From: Sphingobium phenoxybenzoativorans
GTDB lineage: Bacteria > Pseudomonadota > Alphaproteobacteria > Sphingomonadales > Sphingomonadaceae
Length of the DNA: 64,000 nt
Direction: 5' to 3'
Assembly (NCBI RefSeq): GCF_001757355.1
Contig: NZ_MINO01000006.1
Location: 1-64,000, forward strand
Shown here: piece after piece, positions 43,152-51,528 of the stretch
How positions within the stretch are numbered: position 1 is the stretch's first letter
How the letters are laid out: every line of letters starts with the position of its first letter
Made by a program: the position numbers and the translations under genes
Notes under the pieces: model-generated
Told to the model about the DNA's origin: nothing
Databases searched by the model: none
The model's input: the letters and a program-made list of their open reading frames with translations, nothing else

Positions 43152-44311
43152 CCGAACAGCGACTTCAGGCCGTTCCACAGGCGGCCGAACATGCCCGCCT
43201 CCGCCACGTCATCGGCGGCGACCAGCGGCATGATCTGCGCGGGCGTGTCCGGCGTGGAAACCACGAGTTGCGCGATTTCCTGGCCCTTTTTGATCGGCGC
43301 CTTGATCGGCCCGGTATAGATCACCTTCACGCCGATATTGGACGAAGCCGTACGGGGCAGCGTCACGGCAAGGTCACGCGGGGCGACAAGGCCAACCTCG
43401 GTCGCTCCGCCAAGCTGCACTTCGGCCGTTTCGACCAGAGCGCCTTTCTTGAACAAGGGCTGCGCCTTCCACGCGCGGAAACCCCAGTCCATGAACCGCA
43501 CCGACTCCTCGATCCGGCCATTGAAGCTGGTGAGGCCCGCAACGACCATGACCAGCCGCCGCCCATCCTGAACCGCCGATCCGGTGAAGCCATAGCCCGC
43601 TTCTTCAGTGTGCCCGGTTTTCAGGCCGTCCGCGCCGGTGATGCGCCCCAGGATCGGGTTGCGGTTCGCCTGGGCGATGTCCGCGCCGCCCATCGTCTTG
43701 CCCCAGGTGAACGACCGGGTGGCGTAGAAACGCTTGTAGAGGTCGGGCGTCTCCTGGATCGTGCCTTCCGCCAGCTTGGCGAGGTCGCGCGCGGTGACAT
43801 AGGTCACACCCTCGTCGGGCCAGCCATTGCTCGTGCCGAAATGGCTGTCGGTCAGGCCCATGCGCTCGGCCTCCTGGTTCATCTGCGCGACGAAGGCCTC
43901 CTCCGTTCCCGCAATGCCCTCCGCCAGCACGACGCAGGCGTCATTGCCGGACAGGGTGACGATGCCATGCAACAGGTCGTTCACCGACACCTGCTCGCCG
44001 GGAGAAAGAAACATGGTCGATCCCGCCTGCGGGCCGTGCCATTTCTGCCAGGTTTCAGGCCGCACGGTGAATTTCGTGTCCAGCTTCAACTCGCCCCGCT
44101 GGATCAGGCGGAATGCGACATGCGCCGTCATCATCTTCGCCATGGATGCGGGCGGCATCCGCTTCTCGCCACCCTTGTCATACAGCACGGCGCCGGACGA
44201 CAGATCCTTCATATAGGCGATCGGCGCTTCGCTGGTATAGGGCGGCGCTTCGGCCGCGAGCGGCTGCGCCGCAAGAGTGAATAGGAGAGCGGCGGAGGAA
44301 ATTCTTTTCAT
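43148..44311 (-). CDS. D-alanyl-D-alanine carboxypeptidase (PBP5/6 type)
   Basis: A 387-residue serine-type carboxypeptidase that trims peptidoglycan pentapeptides in the periplasm. A signal peptide (to LAAEA, about residue 23) is followed by the active-site SxxK in PASMAKMMTAH (about 55-65), the SxN motif in TLSGNDACVV (about 118) and the KTG motif in LKTGHTEEAG (about 236). A C-terminal beta domain ends in a short amphipathic helix (GRLWNGLKSLFG), probably the membrane anchor. It is coupled to tmk by a GTGA overlap. Confidence 0.94.
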   Translation of the reverse strand: MKRISSAALLFTLAAQPLAAEAPPYTSEAPIAYMKDLSSGAVLYDKGGEKRMPPASMAKMMTAHVAFRLIQRGELKLDTKFTVRPETWQKWHGPQAGSTMFLSPGEQVSVNDLLHGIVTLSGNDACVVLAEGIAGTEEAFVAQMNQEAERMGLTDSHFGTSNGWPDEGVTYVTARDLAKLAEGTIQETPDLYKRFYATRSFTWGKTMGGADIAQANRNPILGRITGADGLKTGHTEEAGYGFTGSAVQDGRRLVMVVAGLTSFNGRIEESVRFMDWGFRAWKAQPLFKKGALVETAEVQLGGATEVGLVAPRDLAVTLPRTASSNIGVKVIYTGPIKAPIKKGQEIAQLVVSTPDTPAQIMPLVAADDVAEAGMFGRLWNGLKSLFG

Positions 44312-44344
44312 TGTCAGTCCCGGATCATGCCCCGGCGGGAGCCG

Positions 44345-44980
44345 TTAAGGCCGTTCATTAGCCACAATGCGCGAGTCCGCAAACCCCTTCGATGCGGAGA
44401 CGGCGCTCTCCTGCGCCAGACGGGTGCGCAGGGCGACGAGTTCCGCCGCCGGGACGGGAGGACGCGGCACCGCCGGCTTTCCCGCGCGCAATTTCGCCTT
44501 GTCGCTTTCCGGCGGATCGACGAGCCGGACATGCACAGCCGCCACCCCCTTCCTGACCACGCCAAGCTGCTCCGCCGCGCCTTGCGACAGGTCGATAATC
44601 CGGGTTCCCACGAAAGGGCCGCGATCATTCACGCGGACCAATATGGTCCTGCCAGTGTCCAGCGCCGTAACCTCCAGATAGCTGGGCAAGGGCAAAGTCT
44701 TGTGCGCGGCGGACACGCCCGACGGCCTGAACCGCTCTCCATTGGCCGTTGGATTGCCCGACTGCTCCTTCCCATACCAGGAGGCATAGCCGGTGGCGTC
44801 ATATTGGGCGACAGCCTGCGGCGCATAGGTGACGCCCTTGACCGTGTAAGGCTTTCCGATCTTCACCGGCGTATCCGAAACGGCGCGAAAGCCGCCCCTG
44901 CCCCCGCTCACCGTGCCGCAAGAGGCCAATGCAAGCGACGCAAAGGCGATGAGGAACGCGACGCTATTGGGCAACCGCAT
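44345..44980 (-). CDS. rlpA: Septal ring lytic transglycosylase RlpA family lipoprotein
   Basis: A 211-residue lipoprotein. The lipobox is LALASCG (Cys about residue 21). The double-psi beta-barrel includes ATGYASWYGKEQSGNPTANG and LVRVNDRGPF, with the active-site-type Asp. RlpA proteins cleave naked glycan strands at the septum. No SPOR domain follows; the C-terminus is instead an Arg/Ala-rich tail. The ATG at 44980 lies inside the mltB stop region (overlap 17 nt); an ATG at 45007 is also in frame but would put the signal peptide nine residues in. Confidence 0.88.
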   Translation of the reverse strand: MRLPNSVAFLIAFASLALASCGTVSGGRGGFRAVSDTPVKIGKPYTVKGVTYAPQAVAQYDATGYASWYGKEQSGNPTANGERFRPSGVSAAHKTLPLPSYLEVTALDTGRTILVRVNDRGPFVGTRIIDLSQGAAEQLGVVRKGVAAVHVRLVDPPESDKAKLRAGKPAVPRPPVPAAELVALRTRLAQESAVSASKGFADSRIVANERP

Positions 44981-46043
44981 CAGCCAGCAAACCCACTGAA
45001 AGCGCATAGAAATTCGAGCAATTATAGTCGAGGATGACGCGATAGTTATTCGTCAATAGATAAGCCGTCTTTCCCGGCCCATCCGGCTCCAGCAGAGTCG
45101 CCAGCACAGCATCCCCCGGCCAAGCCCGTCCTTGCATCACCACGCCCCGCCTGCGCCATTCGGCCATGGTCAGCCAGCGGCTGTGCCGCTCCATCACGCG
45201 GGGGCAGCGGGCGGCGTTGGTGCGGTTCGCCACGCCGGCCCGGTCGAACGAGGCAGGCAGGGTGACGGCGACGCCCCATGGCTGCCCCCTTCGCCACCCG
45301 GCGCGCACGAAGTAATTGGCGATGGAGGCGAGAGCGTCGGCCTCGCTGGTCCAGATATCCGCCTTTCCATCGCCGTCGCCATCGCGGGCGACGCGCAGAT
45401 AGACGGACGGCAGGAATTGCGGATAGCCTGTGGCCCCCGCCCAGCTTCCTACCAGACGGGAGCGCGGCACGCCGCTGTCCAGCATCTTCAGCGTCGCCAG
45501 AAATTCGGGCTCGAACAGGGCGCGCCTGCGCCCCTCATAGGCCAGGGTGCCGAGAGAGCGGAGCAGATCGAAATCGCCGGTGTAGGAGCCGTAATTGGTC
45601 TCATGACCGAAGATCGCGACCATGATCGCTTCGGGAACGCCCGTCTGCGCCTCTATCTGCGATAATTTGGGCCGGTTTGACTGCCACGCCACCCGCCCGC
45701 GCGCGATACGCGCGGCATCGACATGCTGCAGCCGGTAAGGCTCAAAATTGGGAATCGGGGAATCGAAGCTGCCTCCGGGCTGCGACTGGTCCAGGGCTAT
45801 GACGCGCGGATTGGGCGTGAGACCAGGAAAGACCGTGTTCATCGTGGCGTCGGAAATACCCATCGCCCGCGCCTTTGGCCGCAGCCCGGCGAGATAGGAT
45901 TGAAAGCCCGCATCCGGCAAAGGCGATGCGGATTGCGCGGGAATGGGCTGCACCATCTGCGCGCCCGATGGCGCGGATTGCGGCACGGCGCTGCCGGGAA
46001 TGAGTGCGGCGGCCAGGAACCCGGCCAGCATGATCGGTCGCAT
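44964..46043 (-). CDS. Lytic murein transglycosylase (MltB family)
   Basis: A 359-residue SLT_2-type transglycosylase that cleaves glycan strands with anhydromuramyl formation. It has an N-terminal signal peptide (ILAGFLAAALIPGSAVPQ-like). The catalytic Glu is in AIMVAIFGHETNYG (about residues 140-153), then GATGYPQFLPSVYLR and DGDGKADIWTSEADALASIANYF. Together these motifs are diagnostic for the family. Likely periplasmic rather than lipid-anchored, as no lipobox Cys is seen. It is the first gene of the minus-strand series mltB-rlpA-dac-tmk-holB. Confidence 0.93.
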   Translation of the reverse strand: MRPIMLAGFLAAALIPGSAVPQSAPSGAQMVQPIPAQSASPLPDAGFQSYLAGLRPKARAMGISDATMNTVFPGLTPNPRVIALDQSQPGGSFDSPIPNFEPYRLQHVDAARIARGRVAWQSNRPKLSQIEAQTGVPEAIMVAIFGHETNYGSYTGDFDLLRSLGTLAYEGRRRALFEPEFLATLKMLDSGVPRSRLVGSWAGATGYPQFLPSVYLRVARDGDGDGKADIWTSEADALASIANYFVRAGWRRGQPWGVAVTLPASFDRAGVANRTNAARCPRVMERHSRWLTMAEWRRRGVVMQGRAWPGDAVLATLLEPDGPGKTAYLLTNNYRVILDYNCSNFYALSVGLLADAVAQ

Positions 46044-46085
46044 GATAGTCTCCCTGACCGCCTTGTTGCACAGGCGGGCGATAAG

Positions 46086-46151
46086 GTGAATCCCCTAAAG
46101 CCTTCAAAGCGCGATGAAGATTTGCCTTGGCAATGGCTGCAGGGGCGATAA
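46086..46151 (+). CDS. Possible 21-residue peptide
   Basis: A GTG-initiated frame (MNPLKPSKRDEDLPWQWLQGR) lies upstream of and divergent from mltB. The Trp-rich LPWQWLQGR end looks less random than its surroundings, and I have no family for it. The ribosome-binding site is weak (GGGCGATAAG) and the frame could be chance. Confidence 0.15.
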   Translation: MNPLKPSKRDEDLPWQWLQGR

Positions 46152-46328
46152 GAAGCGCGACACGCGGAAGGGCGGCGATGCGGTCGATTGCAGCGACCTT
46201 GAAAGCTACCGGAGCTTGCGACCTGAGCGCGGAATTAGGAGTGTGGTTACAAGGGGTTAGTGTAGGTCAGGTTCGCCGGGTATAATCACCCATAAGCCTG
46301 TCGTAAGCTGCTAGCCCCGAAACGGTAT

Positions 46329-46418
46329 GGAAGAGTGTCCGAGTGGTTTAAGGAACTGGTCTTGAAAACCAGCGACGGGGCAACCCGTCCGTGGGTTCGA
46401 ATCCCACCTCTTCCGCCA
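46329..46418 (+). tRNA. tRNA-Ser (anticodon TGA)
   Basis: The 90-nt sequence folds as a class II tRNA: acceptor GGAAGAG pairs with CTCTTCC, it has a long variable arm (GACGGGGCAACCCGTC region), the T-loop GGTTCGAATCC and a genomic CCA ending at 46418. The anticodon TGA at 46363-46365 decodes UCA/UCN. Confidence 0.96.
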
Positions 46419-46424
46419 TTGCCG

Positions 46425-46769
46425 TTAGTCATCCACTCCAGAAATGACGCGATACATGGCCAACAGCGGTTTATGAATCAGGGTGAGCACATAGAAGCCA
46501 GCCAATAGGCCCGGCCACACCAGCAGCTTGCCCCATTCGCCAAACCATTGCTCGCCTACCAGCATGGTCGCCACTCCGGGCGCCCACATCACGAAATTTC
46601 CGGTTCCTAGTATGAACAAGCCTCCGGCAACTAGCCGTAGAGCGCTCGGGCTTTTCTTTATCACGGCCAACGGAGAAATTCCGTCACCCCATGAATAGAC
46701 CAGCACGAGCGTCGTGAGTGAACATGCCAACAGCGCCAGTGAACCAAGATGCTCGTTAATCCAGTGCAT
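46425..46769 (-). CDS. Small integral membrane protein, unknown
   Basis: A 114-residue protein that I do not recognise. Three hydrophobic segments are visible: about residues 9-26 (GSLALLACSLTTLVLVYS), 45-66 (LVAGGLFILGTGNFVMWAPGV) and 78-98 (WGKLLVWPGLLAGFYVLTLIH). The ends are charged, and it stops 6 nt after the tRNA-Ser gene on the other strand. Codon use looks normal. It has no operon partners. The regular membrane pattern supports a real gene. Confidence 0.6.
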   Translation of the reverse strand: MHWINEHLGSLALLACSLTTLVLVYSWGDGISPLAVIKKSPSALRLVAGGLFILGTGNFVMWAPGVATMLVGEQWFGEWGKLLVWPGLLAGFYVLTLIHKPLLAMYRVISGVDD

Positions 46770-47393
46770 GGCTTTCTCTATGCCAAAAGACGTTTCTGGC
46801 CATAAGGCAGCGCATAATTGCGAGGATGAATGACGAGGTCAACTTACCATCCCGCCCACTCCTGTTAACAGAGCAGCACCCCACGCCCGAAGGCGCAGGG
46901 TGCTGGCAGCGTCAAGGCGGAAGGAGTGTAGCCTACCCCCGCTGCTGCGGATGTTCGATTTACGAGGGACCGTCCGCTGATCCTCGGCGCAGCCAGCCGA
47001 ATAATGCCACGCGCAACCCTATGCTGGCACCGGCAGGCACCGTCAGCGAGCATGTGCGCCGCTCCATGTCCCGTCCTGCTCCCAGCCGCGCAGAGCAGTG
47101 ACTACCGCCCGATGTCCTCAGCAGCCAGCGCCCGCTCTCCAATCCCGGCAGCACGTCGCGCTGAACCCATGCGTCAAATGATCCGAACCAGTGCGCCCAC
47201 GGCGATGTTGCCGGTATAGCGCGCGCCGCCTGCCGCTCACGTCTGAGGCGGAAGCGTGAAGCCAATAACAAGGTCGCGGTGGAAGGATCAGTTGATTTTC
47301 CAACATCACCTCTCCGCAGCTTGCAAATATTGCATGCAAAACTAATCCTGCTTTTGGAGGCGTTGTGCCGTGCAGCCTCGATGGGAGAGATTA
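46770..47393. other. 624-bp stretch without a supportable gene
   Basis: On the minus strand the frame is open from about 47340 to 46960 and reads partly like protein (SPWAHWFGSFDAWVQRD), but it has no start signal, no family I can name and mixed third-base use. It could be a decayed gene. The last 60 bp hold the promoter side and ribosome-binding site (GGGAGAG, 47383-47389) of the NTF2-like gene. No repeats, RNA genes or IS ends were seen. Confidence 0.4.
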
Positions 47394-47996
47394 ATGGCGT
47401 TTTTTCAGACGAGCACTTTGGGGTTGGCGCTATGCGCGGCGATAATCGGAACGGCGCAGACTTCCGTGCATGCAAAGGGAAATGATATGAAGGTTGCGAC
47501 ATCCTACAGCTTGCAGACGCTTTCCGACCGCGCCGAGATTCAGGAGCGGCTCGCGCGTTGGCCGGATATTGTCGACAGCATGAAGCTGGACCTGCTGCCC
47601 GAAGTGTTTCAGCCCGATGTCGTCTGGGACTTTGGCGGCGGAACCGTGGAATATAGCCTGGCGGCGGTGCGCAAGAAGATTGAAGGCCATCTGGGCGACA
47701 ACGCCCCAACCTTTTGCGGTCATACCCGGCATGACCTGTCGAACATGATGATCGATGTCGATGGGGACAAGGCGCGCAGCAAGGTGAACGTCTTTGCGTC
47801 GCACGAAGGGGTCGGGCCATATGCCGGGAAAATCCTGTATATCTGGCTGACCTATACGGACGATTGGGTCAGGACCGCCAATGGCTGGCGCATTGGCCAT
47901 CGGGAATATCGCATCCAGTTCATGAATGGCCCCAAGGAGATTGTGTATGGCGACGACTCTCCGCCAATCGACCCCTCCCAGATATTAAAGAAATAG
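47394..47996 (+). CDS. Exported NTF2/SnoaL-like protein
   Basis: A 200-residue protein. A signal peptide (MAFFQTSTLGLALCAAII, cleaved about residue 28) precedes a SnoaL-like domain: the helix SDRAEIQERLARWPDIVD at about 45, then EVFQPDVVWDFGGGTVEY, HTRHDLSNMMIDVDGDKARSKVNVF (short landmarks) and WRIGHREYRIQFMNG near 165. Such cone-shaped folds serve as dehydratases, isomerases or binding proteins. GGGAGAG 5 nt upstream supports the ATG at 47394. Function unknown; no enzyme neighbour gives a clue. Confidence 0.82.
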   Translation: MAFFQTSTLGLALCAAIIGTAQTSVHAKGNDMKVATSYSLQTLSDRAEIQERLARWPDIVDSMKLDLLPEVFQPDVVWDFGGGTVEYSLAAVRKKIEGHLGDNAPTFCGHTRHDLSNMMIDVDGDKARSKVNVFASHEGVGPYAGKILYIWLTYTDDWVRTANGWRIGHREYRIQFMNGPKEIVYGDDSPPIDPSQILKK

Positions 47997-48143
47997 AACG
48001 GCGGAGGCTGCGGGCGCACTTCCATCGATGGCCGCAAGTAAAGATGTGACCGCCAGCGCAATCGCGAGCAAGGGCGGCCCAATATAGCAAGGAAACATTA
48101 GCATATTCGCGTTAAGTCCGGATCGGACGAAAGGCAAAATGCT

Positions 48144-48449
48144 ATGAAGACAGCATTGCTGACATGGGCGGAACAGGAGATAGACGCCCGTCGCGACCAC
48201 CGGCTGGAGATATTCCTGCCGGTCAAGCTGCTGTGGGCGGGAACCCGCCGGAGCGCCCAGATCGTCAACATCTCCCAGAGCGGAGCCAAGCTCTATTGCG
48301 CCATCACGCCTTCGCATGGCGACCTGCTGGGCATTGAATGGCAGGGCAAACTCATCCTCGGCCGGTGCGTCTGGTCGCGATCCCACCTCGCCGGGATCGC
48401 CTTTGAGGAGCGGCTGACCGATGACGAGATGCAGGCGATGATCGCCTGA
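48144..48449 (+). CDS. PilZ domain protein
   Basis: A 101-residue single PilZ domain. The cyclic-di-GMP binding motifs are RRDHR (RxxxR type, about residues 14-18) and NISQSGAKL (D/NxSxxG, about 43-51). No membrane segments, so it is probably a small cytosolic c-di-GMP receptor. Its target is unknown. Confidence 0.88.
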   Translation: MKTALLTWAEQEIDARRDHRLEIFLPVKLLWAGTRRSAQIVNISQSGAKLYCAITPSHGDLLGIEWQGKLILGRCVWSRSHLAGIAFEERLTDDEMQAMIA

Positions 48450-48821
48450 CATCATCGTCATATTTCCGCTTTGTTACGACAAAATCCCTTTAATTCACGA
48501 TAGATAGTGGAACAGAAGGCTGCGTCACAGCGTCTGTTAACCATGTTTGCAAGATGATTGCGGCCATGAGAGGCCGACCCTCGCGCCGCCAAGGCCGGGG
48601 ATAATCCCACCATCAGCCGGAGATTTGCATGATCATTCGCACACGCTCAGCCATGGAGTCGGCAAGGCGCAGAAAGCCCGAAGATGTCGCTGCATGCGTC
48701 CGCAGAATCATAGGGGCAGGAGACGACCGGTTGACCCACCGCCCCCTGCCCTTGCCCCGCCGTCAGGCGGCGGGCTGAACAGCATGGCGGGACCGGCTGA
48801 CCAGCCCCGCCACGCCTTGCA
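48450..48821. other. 372-bp stretch between PilZ gene and porin gene
   Basis: Contains a small possible gene at 48629-48778 (listed separately). A palindromic GC-rich element (CCGCC-GTCA-GGCGG, about 48758-48772) lies near the porin 3' end; it has no T-run. Nothing else recognised. Confidence 0.35.
48629..48778 (+). CDS. Possible 49-residue basic protein
   Basis: An ATG-initiated frame with CCGGAG about 9 nt upstream reads MIIRTRSAMESARRRKPEDV and continues to a TGA. The central part (PEDVAACVRRIIGAGDD) could form a helix, but the C-terminus (PLPLPRRQAAG) runs over a GC-rich palindrome. I recognise no family. The ribosome-binding site is fair, the length is short. Confidence 0.25.
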   Translation: MIIRTRSAMESARRRKPEDVAACVRRIIGAGDDRLTHRPLPLPRRQAAG

Positions 48822-49664
48822 TCAGAATGCCGCCGAGATCGAGAATACGACCTGACCCGAAGCGATCGACGAGCCATTCTTGGTCGACGAGAAATTCGGC
48901 TGCAGGTAGAGCGATTCCGAGCTGCTGATGTTGGTGTCGACATAGGCGACGCCAAGGGTCAGCGGGCCGAGTGCGACGTCACCGCCAACCATCCAGTCCA
49001 GATACTTGCCGGTCGGCGCGACGCTGGTGCCGTTCGGGCCAAGGCCGGAGTTGCCGTTCGAATAGCCAAGGTGCGCCTTGACGGTCAGCGGCGTGGACGG
49101 GATGCCGGAGCTGATGTCGCCCCAGATGTAGAGATTGTCTTCCTTGTCGCCCGGCGCGTCAGGAATGCCGGTGCCGTAGGAAGCGCCGCTCAGATACCAG
49201 CGGCCAAGAGCCTCCTGCTTGGGCGCATAGGCGACGCCCGCGAGCAGTTTTGCCGGGCCGACGGTGCCGCTGACCTTCACATAGGGTTCGGCGAAGTCGG
49301 TCTTGTCCGAACCGCCCGGATACATGTACCAGGTCAGGCCGACGTCGATGGTCGCGCCGCCAACGGGAATGGCGTAACCGGCGAACAGGTCAAGCTCCAT
49401 GCTGGAGCCGCCGAAGGTGCCCCAACCCGCGAGGTTCGATCCCCAGGTGCCGACATAGGCGCCGCTTTCGTGGGAGACGGTGATGCCGCCCTGGATCGCC
49501 ATTTCCTCATCGGTCTGCGAAACGCCGCGGAAGCGGTAGTCGGAAACCAGGCCAACCGAGCCGGTGACGGAAATGGGGCTGGAGGGCTCTTCCTGAGCCA
49601 GGGCCGGAGTTGCCGCCGAGAGAAGAGCGATGGCCGCGCAAGCCAGATGATAGCGCATGAACAT
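48822..49664 (-). CDS. TorF family putative porin
   Basis: A 280-residue outer-membrane protein. It has a signal peptide (to ALAQ, about residue 24), the family start VTGSVGLVSDYRFRGVSQT (about residues 33-51), and repeated beta strands with aromatic girdles to the terminal phenylalanine (VVFSISAAF), which is the outer-membrane insertion signal. The TorF/TIGR02001 family is defined by YRFRGxSQ. Substrate unknown. Encoded alone. Confidence 0.92.
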   Translation of the reverse strand: MFMRYHLACAAIALLSAATPALAQEEPSSPISVTGSVGLVSDYRFRGVSQTDEEMAIQGGITVSHESGAYVGTWGSNLAGWGTFGGSSMELDLFAGYAIPVGGATIDVGLTWYMYPGGSDKTDFAEPYVKVSGTVGPAKLLAGVAYAPKQEALGRWYLSGASYGTGIPDAPGDKEDNLYIWGDISSGIPSTPLTVKAHLGYSNGNSGLGPNGTSVAPTGKYLDWMVGGDVALGPLTLGVAYVDTNISSSESLYLQPNFSSTKNGSSIASGQVVFSISAAF

Positions 49665-49956
49665 TTCCCCTTTATTTGAAAGAAATGTTCCGTCCTGCGT
49701 CCGAGCCGTGCCCCAATCTCATCAGTGATGGTGAAGCATCGGATCGAATGAGGCGAGGATAATATTGCGGCGCAGCATCCTGAAATCAATTCGGCCCGAT
49801 GAAGGGCGTATCCCGCCCGCTAGTGACCTATCGGCAACGGTTTATTTCTATATTATTTCTTGTTTGATTCATCTGGTTAACTGATCGCGGCGGAATATTT
49901 CCACTCGCCTGTTCAGCCTTTTTGGGAGGCGTTTATCGCTCCGAATCACCAAAAGG
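49665..49956. promoter_or_regulatory. Porin upstream region
   Basis: An AT-richer 292-bp interval. The porin's ribosome-binding site is GGGGAA just before its start. TTATTTCTATATTATTTCTTG near 49841-49861 could carry promoter elements, but I could not fix boxes. No gene is seen. Confidence 0.35.
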
Positions 49957-49993
49957 AAATTGCCCGCCGCATGGGTCATGCGGCGGGCAATTT
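49957..49993 (-). terminator. Strong terminator of the SulP/carbonic anhydrase operon
   Basis: A perfect 17-bp stem, AAATTGCCCGCCGCATG (49957-49973) with CATGCGGCGGGCAATTT (49977-49993), has a 3-nt loop. On the minus strand it is followed by the T-rich CCTTTTGG. It lies 28 nt past the SulP stop codon. Confidence 0.9.
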
Positions 49994-50021
49994 CGGCTGG
50001 ATCGGGGCAAGCCCGGTCCGT

Positions 50022-51524
50022 TCATGCCGCGTCGGCGAACGTCTTTAACCGGCCCGTGGCGCCCAGCAGCTCGACGCGCTCGCCCGACTGGCGGCGGCGC
50101 TGCAGCCACTCCTTCACCATCTCGGCGCAGGTATGGTCGATATGCGACAGGCGCTCGATGTTGAGCTTCAACGCCCCGGTTGCGGGGATGGCGTCCAGCT
50201 TGGCGGACAGTTTCGGCAATGTAAGGAAAGTCGCCGATCCATCCAGCGTGATCTCCCGCGCTTCCCCGTCCTGACGCTCGCCAACCTTCAGGCCAAGCTT
50301 ACGCAGATGAGGCAGCAGTTCGACCATCGACAGGCCCAGGCCGACCAGCACGCCGGTCAACAGGTCCGTCGCCACCACCATGATCAGCGTCGCCGCCCAT
50401 ACGACGGCGGGCAGAGGTCCATAGCTGTGGAACAGGTGCCGGACATGCTGGATGCTGACCAGGCGAACGCCTGTCACCACCAATATGCCCGCCAGCGCCG
50501 CCATCGGGATCTCCTGAAGCAGCCACGGCAGCAGCGCAACAAAGCCCAGGATCCAGATGCCATGCAGGATAGCCGACAAGCGCGTCATGGCGCCCGCCTG
50601 GACGTTGGCGGAACTGCGCACGATAACGCCCGTCATCGGGAGCGCGCCGGCCACGCCGCAAAGCAGGTTGCCAACGCCCTGCGCGCGCAGCTCCTTATTA
50701 TAGTCGGTGCGCACGCCATTATGCATCCGGTCCACCGCCGCCGCAGACAGCAGCGTTTCCGCGCTGGCGATAAAGGCGATGGCCAGCGCCGTCGCAATGA
50801 TCGTCGGGTTCAGGAACTGGCTCCAAATCCCTTCATCGGGCAGTGCGATCGCGCTGACGATCGACTCCGGCACCGTGACCCGCGCCACTTCCAGGCCCAT
50901 GAAGAAGGCGACGAGCGTCGCGGCCACGACGCCGACAAGCGCGCCCGGCACCAGCTTCATCGAGGCCGGGCGGAGCTTTTCCCAACCCAGCATGCTGACG
51001 ATAGTGACCAGGCCGACCGCAAAGGCGATGAACGCCGGTTCATTATCCAGACCCAGCAGCTTGCTTGGCATCGCCATCAGATTGGCGAGGCCGCTGGGCA
51101 AGGGCCGGTCGTCGAACAGCACATGGAACTGACCCACGACGATGAGGACGCCAATACCCGCAAGCATGCCATGCACGACCGCGGGAGAAATGGCGCGGAA
51201 CCAGCCGCCCACGCGCAATATGCCCGCGACGAACTGAATGATGCCGGCCAGAATCAGGATAGGACCAAGAGCCGAAAGCCCCTGATCCCGCACGATTTCG
51301 AACACGATCACCGCAAGGCCCGCAGCAGGACCGCTGACCTGCAGCGGCGATCCCGCCAGCAGGCCGACGATCACGCCGCCGATAATGCCAGTGATCAGGC
51401 CCCTTTCAGGCGGCACGCCCGACGCGATCGCAATGCCCATACAAAGGGGCATCGCGACCAGGAACACGACGATGGATGCAGTGAAGTCGCGGCTGAAGGT
51501 GCCGCCGGAAAGGGCCTTCATCAT
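50022..51524 (-). CDS. SulP family anion (bicarbonate/sulfate) transporter
   Basis: A 500-residue SLC26/SulP carrier. About ten to twelve membrane segments cover residues 12-400, with the family features MPLCMGIAIASGVPPERGLITGIIGG (opening landmark PLCMGIAIASG) and GANSGMxG-like ALPMTGVIVRSSANVQAGA. A C-terminal STAS domain begins near residue 420 (EITLDGSATFLTLPKL, HIDHTCAEMV). The ATG pair at 51524 is chosen; the frame is open upstream only inside the carbonic anhydrase gene. Placed 4 nt after that gene, it is most likely a bicarbonate transporter, as CA-SulP pairs usually are. Confidence 0.9.
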   Translation of the reverse strand: MMKALSGGTFSRDFTASIVVFLVAMPLCMGIAIASGVPPERGLITGIIGGVIVGLLAGSPLQVSGPAAGLAVIVFEIVRDQGLSALGPILILAGIIQFVAGILRVGGWFRAISPAVVHGMLAGIGVLIVVGQFHVLFDDRPLPSGLANLMAMPSKLLGLDNEPAFIAFAVGLVTIVSMLGWEKLRPASMKLVPGALVGVVAATLVAFFMGLEVARVTVPESIVSAIALPDEGIWSQFLNPTIIATALAIAFIASAETLLSAAAVDRMHNGVRTDYNKELRAQGVGNLLCGVAGALPMTGVIVRSSANVQAGAMTRLSAILHGIWILGFVALLPWLLQEIPMAALAGILVVTGVRLVSIQHVRHLFHSYGPLPAVVWAATLIMVVATDLLTGVLVGLGLSMVELLPHLRKLGLKVGERQDGEAREITLDGSATFLTLPKLSAKLDAIPATGALKLNIERLSHIDHTCAEMVKEWLQRRRQSGERVELLGATGRLKTFADAA

Positions 51525-51528
51525 TGGC

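Noticed and set aside
46960-47820. 286-codon minus-strand gene
   Set aside because: Its first half is the antisense of the NTF2-like gene; only the part below about 47340 might be independent, and it lacks a start signal.
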